Assembly (NCBI GenBank): GCA_964563595.1
Contig: CAZLWR010000027.1
Span: forward strand, 1-12,179
Reading direction: 5' to 3'
Length of the DNA: 12,179 bases
Origin: CALMFT01 sp964563595
Lineage (GTDB): Bacteria > Patescibacteriota > Gracilibacteria > Absconditabacterales > Absconditicoccaceae
In this document: positions 8,275-12,179 of the stretch, in pieces
Position numbering within the stretch: the first letter of the stretch is position 1
Layout: the number at the start of each line of letters is the position of its first letter
Position numbers and translations under genes: made by a program
Notes under the pieces: generated by a model
Told to the model about the DNA's origin: nothing
What the model saw: only the letters and a program-made list of their open reading frames with translations
The model's database searches: none

Positions 8275-8751
8275 TTATAGTTCCGTATCTAAAGGATTTC
8301 AGGAAGTATCTACAGGTTCAGAAAATATTTTGGAACCCACATAGCCATTTTTTATAATATCCGTGATAGAAAACAACTCGCTGGTTAACTCTCCGGCTCT
8401 TATAAAAACATTTTTTGGAGTATAGTATTCATATCCTTCCACTCTAGCTTTTTTAAACAAAATAGGAAAAATAAACAAAAATACCAAACACAATATCAAA
8501 CCAATGACCATGTATTGAATGCCATCTCGAGCTTTTTGCTGCTTCGTAGAGTCTCCATGGGAAAAGATGAAGCCCAATATAGACCTCAAGAAAGCATAAA
8601 TACAACCACCGAAAATCAAAATTACAATGCCCGCCAAGATAGTTAACACTATCCATGGTATCATATTGGTATTATAGGTTACCGCTAATGGATCTCACAT
8701 CACACAAAACATAAAAAAAATAATGAACAGTAGTATATAGAGATTTAGCAT
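8275..8751 (-). CDS. Small membrane protein resembling VirB2/TrbC-type T4SS pilin
   Basis: The 158-residue protein has an N-terminal signal-like helix (about 2-18, LNLYILLFIIFFMFCVM), then two strong membrane helices (about 31-55 and 79-100). They are joined by a short polar loop, HGDSTKQQKARDGIQYMVIG. This layout, with a Gly-Gly/aromatic end to the first helix, a 'GD..k..kAr.gi.y.iiGl' loop and a second helix, matches the small VirB2/TrbC-like pilin family common in CPR genomes; this is a layout match, not an alignment. The longer soluble tail (about 105-158) is unusual. A TGA at codon 151 would end it early in the standard code; the true stop TAA is one base before the ruvA ATG. No VirB4 or other secretion genes are in view, so role is uncertain. 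Confidence 0.5.
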
Positions 8752-8780
8752 ACAATATCAATCATTTTGCCTAGTTATAC

Positions 8781-8805
8781 AAAAAAATCTCAGCACATAC
8801 TGAGA
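8781..8805 (-). terminator. Rho-independent terminator after rpmG-rpsP-74aa genes
   Basis: On the minus strand TCTCAG (8800-8805), a 6-nt loop and CTGAGA (8788-8793) form a perfect 6-bp stem followed by seven T (8781-8787). It lies 10 nt beyond the stop of the 74-aa gene, closing that transcript before the pilin-like gene and ruvA. Confidence 0.75.
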
Positions 8806-8814
8806 CTTAGTTGA

Positions 8815-9039
8815 TTATATTTGAGAGGGACTATAGTTTGGATCTACTTCATTGAAAATAGTATCAATTGCCAATAAATTCGCACAGGCAATTTGCGTAT
8901 CTAAGTCTTCGAGTATATCTTTACGCAAAGTTTCTGAAATGAGAGTCCTGGTTCTTTTTAAAATATCTAGTTCTTCAATTGATAGGGATCGAGATCACTT
9001 TTCAATGGCTTTTTCTATCAATCCAAATCGTTCAGTCAT
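8815..9039 (-). CDS. Hypothetical protein, 74 aa, helical
   Basis: This small gene lies 26 nt after rpsP and 10 nt before a terminator, and is probably co-transcribed with rpsP. The protein (start MTERFGLIEKAIEKG) is almost wholly charged amphipathic helix with no Cys motif, signal or membrane segment. One TGA (codon 15) is read as Gly. I do not recognise it; in many bacteria rpsP is followed by a KH-domain protein or rimM, but the GxxG loop of a KH domain is absent here. The open frame, ATG, TAA and terminator position support it as a real gene. Confidence 0.6.
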
Positions 9040-9065
9040 GACGAAAGGGACACATTATAAAGGAT

Positions 9066-9356
9066 TTATTTCTTTTTGCTTGGTTTTTGGATAGTATTGA
9101 TGACAAAGAATTTCTTGAATACTTCGTCTTTGCTCCTTGCATACGCAAGTTTTGCAACCCTTTCGGACAACTGCGTACCTTTAGAAATATAGTCTTTCAA
9201 TTGCTCTGTATCCAATAGATATTCATGTTTGATTGGATTATACCAACCCAATATTTCTTTATAACCAGATTTCACAGGCTTTTTGTGATCTGTTAATACT
9301 ATTCTAAAAAAAGGAAGGTTTTTTTGTCCAGTTCTTGCTAATCTGATAGTAAGCAT
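9066..9356 (-). CDS. rpsP: 30S ribosomal protein S16
   Basis: The 96-residue protein has the S16 signature at the start (MLTIRLARTGQKNLPFFRIV), then GYKEILGWYNPIKHE and a basic C-terminus ending KPSKKK. S16 binds 16S rRNA early in small-subunit assembly. It is the only gene here without a TGA codon, so it would be called correctly even with the standard code. rpmG lies 90 nt upstream on the same strand and the 74-aa gene 26 nt downstream. No Shine-Dalgarno is seen before the ATG. Confidence 0.96.
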   Translation of the reverse strand: MLTIRLARTGQKNLPFFRIVLTDHKKPVKSGYKEILGWYNPIKHEYLLDTEQLKDYISKGTQLSERVAKLAYARSKDEVFKKFFVINTIQKPSKKK

Positions 9357-9446
9357 AATATCAATGAATAATTAAAGATTAAAAGTGAGCATATTTATTA
9401 ATTAAGAAACAAGACACAAAGTCTTTGAACAATTGTGCTTTTCAGC

Positions 9447-9623
9447 TTATTTTAATTTCAGTCTAATTTTGTGAAGCGTATGCTTTCTCAGTTTAGGAGA
9501 ATACTTCATGAGCTCAAGTTTTTGAGTATTCATTTTATTGTAAGTGGTAACATATGTTTGCGTACCGCTTTCTGTACAAATCAATCAGACCAAAATTCTT
9601 GATCCTTTTTTCTTCTTCGCCAT
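9447..9623 (-). CDS. rpmG: 50S ribosomal protein L33, zinc-less (C-) form
   Basis: At 58 residues this matches bacterial L33: MAKKKKGSRILVGLICTESG, then TYVTTYNKMNTQKLELMKYS and PKLRKHTLHK. In zinc-binding L33 four Cys form a ribbon (CxxCG and CPKC); here only the first Cys remains, and the others have become Ser, Ser and Leu (CTESG, YSPKLRK), so zinc cannot be bound. Codon 13 is TGA at a common Gly position. It is shorter than typical minimum gene-call sizes and needs code 25 to be found whole. It is probably co-transcribed with rpsP and diverges from the baseplate-J-like gene. Confidence 0.92.
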
Positions 9624-9748
9624 AATAATCCAAAATTGAGAAATAAAAGATAGTAACTCCCAAATCAAGGGACAATGGTGCATAAAATAACAATTTGTGG
9701 ATTAAATGCAAGAGATTTCACTTAGATTTTACAAATAGCGATAATAAT

Positions 9749-9777
9749 TTGTAGTCAGGATAGAAATGTTGCATAAT
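9749..9777 (+). promoter_or_regulatory. Possible promoter for the baseplate-J-like gene
   Basis: TTGTAG (9749-9754) and CATAAT (9772-9777) are separated by 17 nt in the 286-bp gap between divergent rpmG and the membrane-protein gene. A transcript from here would have a leader of about 125 nt, long for this window. Apart from this I see no RNA gene, hairpin terminator or convincing small gene in the gap; the rpmG promoter must also lie here, but no clear box pair stands out. Confidence 0.35.
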
Positions 9778-9909
9778 CAGCTTATATTATTATGTATCAT
9801 GGCTACAACAATATAATTCAAATCACATTAAACATTATTCTTCCATTATCGGGTTTCTCGGCCTCTTGTCTTAAACAGTGCAAGCTTTAAATCATTAGAT
9901 TACCTGTTC

Positions 9910-11418
9910 ATGAAACTTTTTTTTGATCGCTCAGATAGCTTCTATAAGATTTTTAAAAGCATAGAAAAAATACCAGATGGCAAATCTGTAAATATCGAAA
10001 TTCACCCCCAAAATCAATTCTTCAAAAATATCCGGCGAGGAAAGCAGTTGATCGAGCTGCTCAAAGAAAAGAAAATGCATTATACACTCGTAACTGATGC
10101 GGAATTTGTATCATCTTATTTCACAGAGCTCGGAGAAGAAGTGATCTTAAACAAAGATCATAAGGTCAAAAAACTAGCTACTCTCGCATACAATTTCTTC
10201 TTCAATATCAAAAGCTTCCATCTCCAAATGATCAACAAAAAAGATTATTTGTCTTTCGTTGTATTGTGATTGGAATCGTTGGTGGTATTGGTTGCCCTCT
10301 ATATTTTCTACGTGATATTGGTACCAACCGCAGCCATCCATGTAAAACCAAGTTATAATATCGAAGAAGTTGCCTATAATTTTAGATACTACCCCGTTGA
10401 AACTCCTTTGGCTGGTCAGGATGCTAAATTCATCTCTATCCCTTATTACAAATCCAGTATTGATCATGAGATGAGTTTTTCAACACCGCTCAGCGAACTT
10501 AAATACAATATCATCAATGCAAAGTGATTCGCAAAACTCACAAACGATCTTACTACTCAAATAACTCTCAAACCCAACTCCAAGCTCATTACCCCAGAGG
10601 GGATTTTATATAAAACCCTAGAATGGATTACTATACCAGGAAAATGATCAGTGACTGTTCCTGTCGAAGCCCTAGAAAAAGATGATAAAGAAGAAATAAT
10701 CTGATCTAGAGGAAATATCAACGCAGGCACCAAACTCGAACTTAAGAATCTTCAAGGAAGCATCAAAGATAGAATTACTGCACAAGCCACCGTAAACTTC
10801 TCAGGAGGTAAGTTCTTTACCGAAGGGATTATATCACAAGCGGATCTTGAAAATTTTAGAACAAAAGCCCAGGAACAACTCGCTAAGACCAAAAGAGAAA
10901 CTATCATGAAACAAGTAAAAACAGAAAATATCAAACCACTGTTTTTTGACGACATGATTGATGCGGAAATTTATGATATCAAATTCAACAAAGAAATCGG
11001 ACAAACAGGGAACATCGTAGATGGAGTGGTTAAAGTAAAACTCAGTTATCGCTATATCTATCGAGATGAGTTGATGAGTGCGGTCTACAAATACACTACC
11101 CAAAGACCAAATCAATCCTTCGCTTTGGTCGAAATAGACAGAAATAGTGCTATATTATACGACAGATTCCTCTCTTCCACAGGAGTTTATATCATCCCTA
11201 CCAAAGTAAACACCATCCGATGATACAATTTCACAACAGATGTTGCAGGCTTGAGAAATCAAATAAAAGAAAAAATAAGCTGAAAAGAAGTCGCTGAAGC
11301 AAAAAAACTGCTCCTGACATTACCTAATATCGGAGCAGTTGACATAAAGATTTCACCATTCTGGATCAGCAAAGTACCAAATGTACTCAGCAGGATCAAA
11401 ATTGATGTAGTAAAGTAG
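9910..11418 (+). CDS. Membrane-anchored baseplate J-like domain protein
   Basis: This 502-residue protein has three parts. Residues 1-100 form a small alpha/beta domain (KSVNIEIHPQNQFFKN, then LLKEKKMHYTLVTDAEF) like the soluble heads seen on related CPR proteins. One membrane helix spans about 115-140 and includes Gly120 (TGA). The rest is presumably extracytoplasmic. Within it, residues about 225-300 show the baseplate-J/gp47-like pattern: LITPEGILYKTLEWITIPGKGSV, then VTVPVEAL, NINAGTKLEL. Phage gp47-like proteins build tail baseplates, but CPR bacteria encode membrane-anchored homologues outside any phage context, and no phage gene is nearby. Six TGA codons are present. It converges on the next gene with 7 nt between the stops. 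The topology is clear; the family call is by pattern only. Confidence 0.7.
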
Positions 11419-11425
11419 TATTTTA

Positions 11426-12028
11426 TTAACCACTGAATTTTTCAAGACACATCGCATCGTCTTGAGGATATTTAGCTTCTATAGCATTGATCTCTAGATT
11501 AATTGCGTCCAATTCCGCGAAAAAGTTTTGTCCTGCAGCTTTTTCTAGCTCCTTATTCTTGATAGCATCAATTAAGACATTTTTTTGTACATCAATTCTT
11601 GTTTGCAAGGCCTCTATATTGTCTGCTTCTATGTCTTGCTTACCAGCAATTCACAAATTCCTATTTACTATACCAAGAGCAAATTCTATAGAAGGTAATG
11701 TTTTTAGGGCGATAAAAATAAACTGATCTAGTCCGACAAAGTTTGCTTGGGTAAGTTGTTTTGAATCAAACTTGTTATAAATATCAGTAAACGTTGCTTC
11801 TGCATCTGGACGATTTGTCACATAAGCCACTAAATCTTGAGTAATTTCTTCTCGTTGACCTGACATCAATCTGAACATACCCCTTGCTTGATCCTCAAGA
11901 GATAGCTCAGGTCACTTTAATACATTTACTGCTATTTCAGGACCATGAGCAGCCATATATGCTCTTATGATATCTTTTAATACAGTGGCATCCCAAATGT
12001 TTTGAAGATTTACTTCTTGACTAGTCAT
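11426..12028 (-). CDS. Hypothetical helical protein, 200 aa
   Basis: The gene reads from an ATG to a TAA with two TGA codons. The protein is nearly all alpha-helical: an N-terminal half with MTSQEVNLQNIWDATVLKD and short helices separated by Asp/Pro, then a C-terminal stretch (about 135-190) rich in Glu, Lys, Ala and Ile (EADNIEALQTRIDVQKN, KNKELEKAAGQ) that could form a coiled coil. There is no signal peptide, membrane helix or metal motif. I recognise no family. It stands alone on its strand, converging with the baseplate-J-like gene, and has a palindrome in its upstream region. Confidence 0.7.
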
Positions 12029-12050
12029 GTGGTTACAATAAAAATAATAA

Positions 12051-12073
12051 ATATACTGCTCTATAGAGTATAT
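12051..12073. repeat. Nested palindrome upstream of the 200-aa gene
   Basis: ATATACT (12051-12057) and AGTATAT (12067-12073) are perfect inverted arms, and the overlapping 10-mer CTCTATAGAG (12059-12068) is itself a perfect palindrome. The element lies 23-45 nt before the ATG at 12028, in the expected promoter zone; a TTGACT is present further upstream on the minus strand but with no good -10 at proper spacing. No other gene or RNA is seen from 12029 to the window end. Confidence 0.35.
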
Positions 12074-12179
12074 TTTATGTTAGAAGTCAATAGATTTTTA
12101 AAGTAAGTACTCAATAGTGATAGAAACAGCGTACATAGTACACTTAGTAGTAAACCATTAGATTTTTCTTCTTTTCTTC

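Noticed and set aside
9411..9425. Hairpin AAGAC-acaaa-GTCTT between rpmG and rpsP as a terminator.
   Set aside because: The stem is only 5 bp and the following T-run is broken; co-transcription of rpmG and rpsP is at least as likely.
9624..9909. Possible small ORF (about 23 codons) or tRNA in the longest intergenic gap.
   Set aside because: The short frames lack initiation context, and no cloverleaf, T-loop (GTTCRA) or CCA-type end could be found on either strand.
7013..11284. Recurring 10-mer AATAAGCTGA (near 7014, 8053, 9442 and 11275, both strands).
   Set aside because: Two copies simply encode Ile-Ser-Gly in ruvA and the baseplate-J-like gene; context differs at each site, so it is likely composition and codon use.
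9910..11418. Prophage remnant suggested by the baseplate-J-like region.
   Set aside because: No capsid, portal, terminase, integrase or tail genes are nearby, the protein has a membrane anchor, and it shares the UGA usage of its neighbours.
388..12028. Apparent wholesale gene decay: most genes look split by in-frame stop codons.
   Set aside because: Every interruption is TGA, none is TAA, TAG or a frameshift, and many fall on conserved glycines. Recoding explains all of them.

Overview
The window reads as accessory-poor chromosomal DNA from a Candidate Phyla Radiation bacterium that translates UGA as glycine (genetic code 25), that is, Gracilibacteria (BD1-5) or Absconditabacteria (SR1). About 60 in-frame TGA codons fall inside otherwise intact, recognisable genes, and many sit where the family has an invariant glycine: the S41 protease DLRGNGGG motif, the Gly after its catalytic Lys, GatA PGGT and DTGGS, RuvA SGIGPK, and PBP NGG. 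Every complete gene ends in TAA (11) or TAG (2), never TGA, and TGG is used for Trp. Read with the standard code the region looks shredded; read with code 25 it holds 14 tightly packed genes (one cut by the window edge). The DNA is AT-rich and nearly all starts lack a Shine-Dalgarno sequence.

Layout. Positions 1-236 (-): N-terminus of an unknown protein. 388-2295 (+): a two-gene operon, a periplasmic-type C-terminal processing protease (S41A) followed 3 nt later by TrmB tRNA m7G46 methyltransferase. 2304-6986 (-): gatA (tRNA-dependent amidotransferase subunit A), then a long class B penicillin-binding protein, then an unrecognised Cys-containing protein with its own good promoter. 7166-7678 (+): an unrecognised 170-aa protein behind a near-consensus promoter. 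7722-9623 (-), in transcription order: rpmG (L33), rpsP (S16), a 74-aa unknown and a terminator, then a small two-helix membrane protein resembling VirB2/TrbC-type pilins and ruvA, these last two separated by a single base. 9910-11418 (+): a 502-aa single-pass membrane protein with a baseplate-J-like region. 11426-12028 (-): a 200-aa unknown.

How they fit together. Most genes are core functions: translation (trmB, gatA, rpmG, rpsP), recombination (ruvA), and envelope growth and proteolysis (PBP, S41 protease). The envelope-linked unknowns (pilin-like protein, membrane-anchored baseplate-J-like protein, 209-aa protein behind the PBP) are the most likely places for undescribed biology in an organism of this type, which usually lives attached to a host cell. 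I see no CRISPR array, transposase, integrase, rRNA or tRNA. Functional assignments come from motif recognition by eye; no database search was possible.
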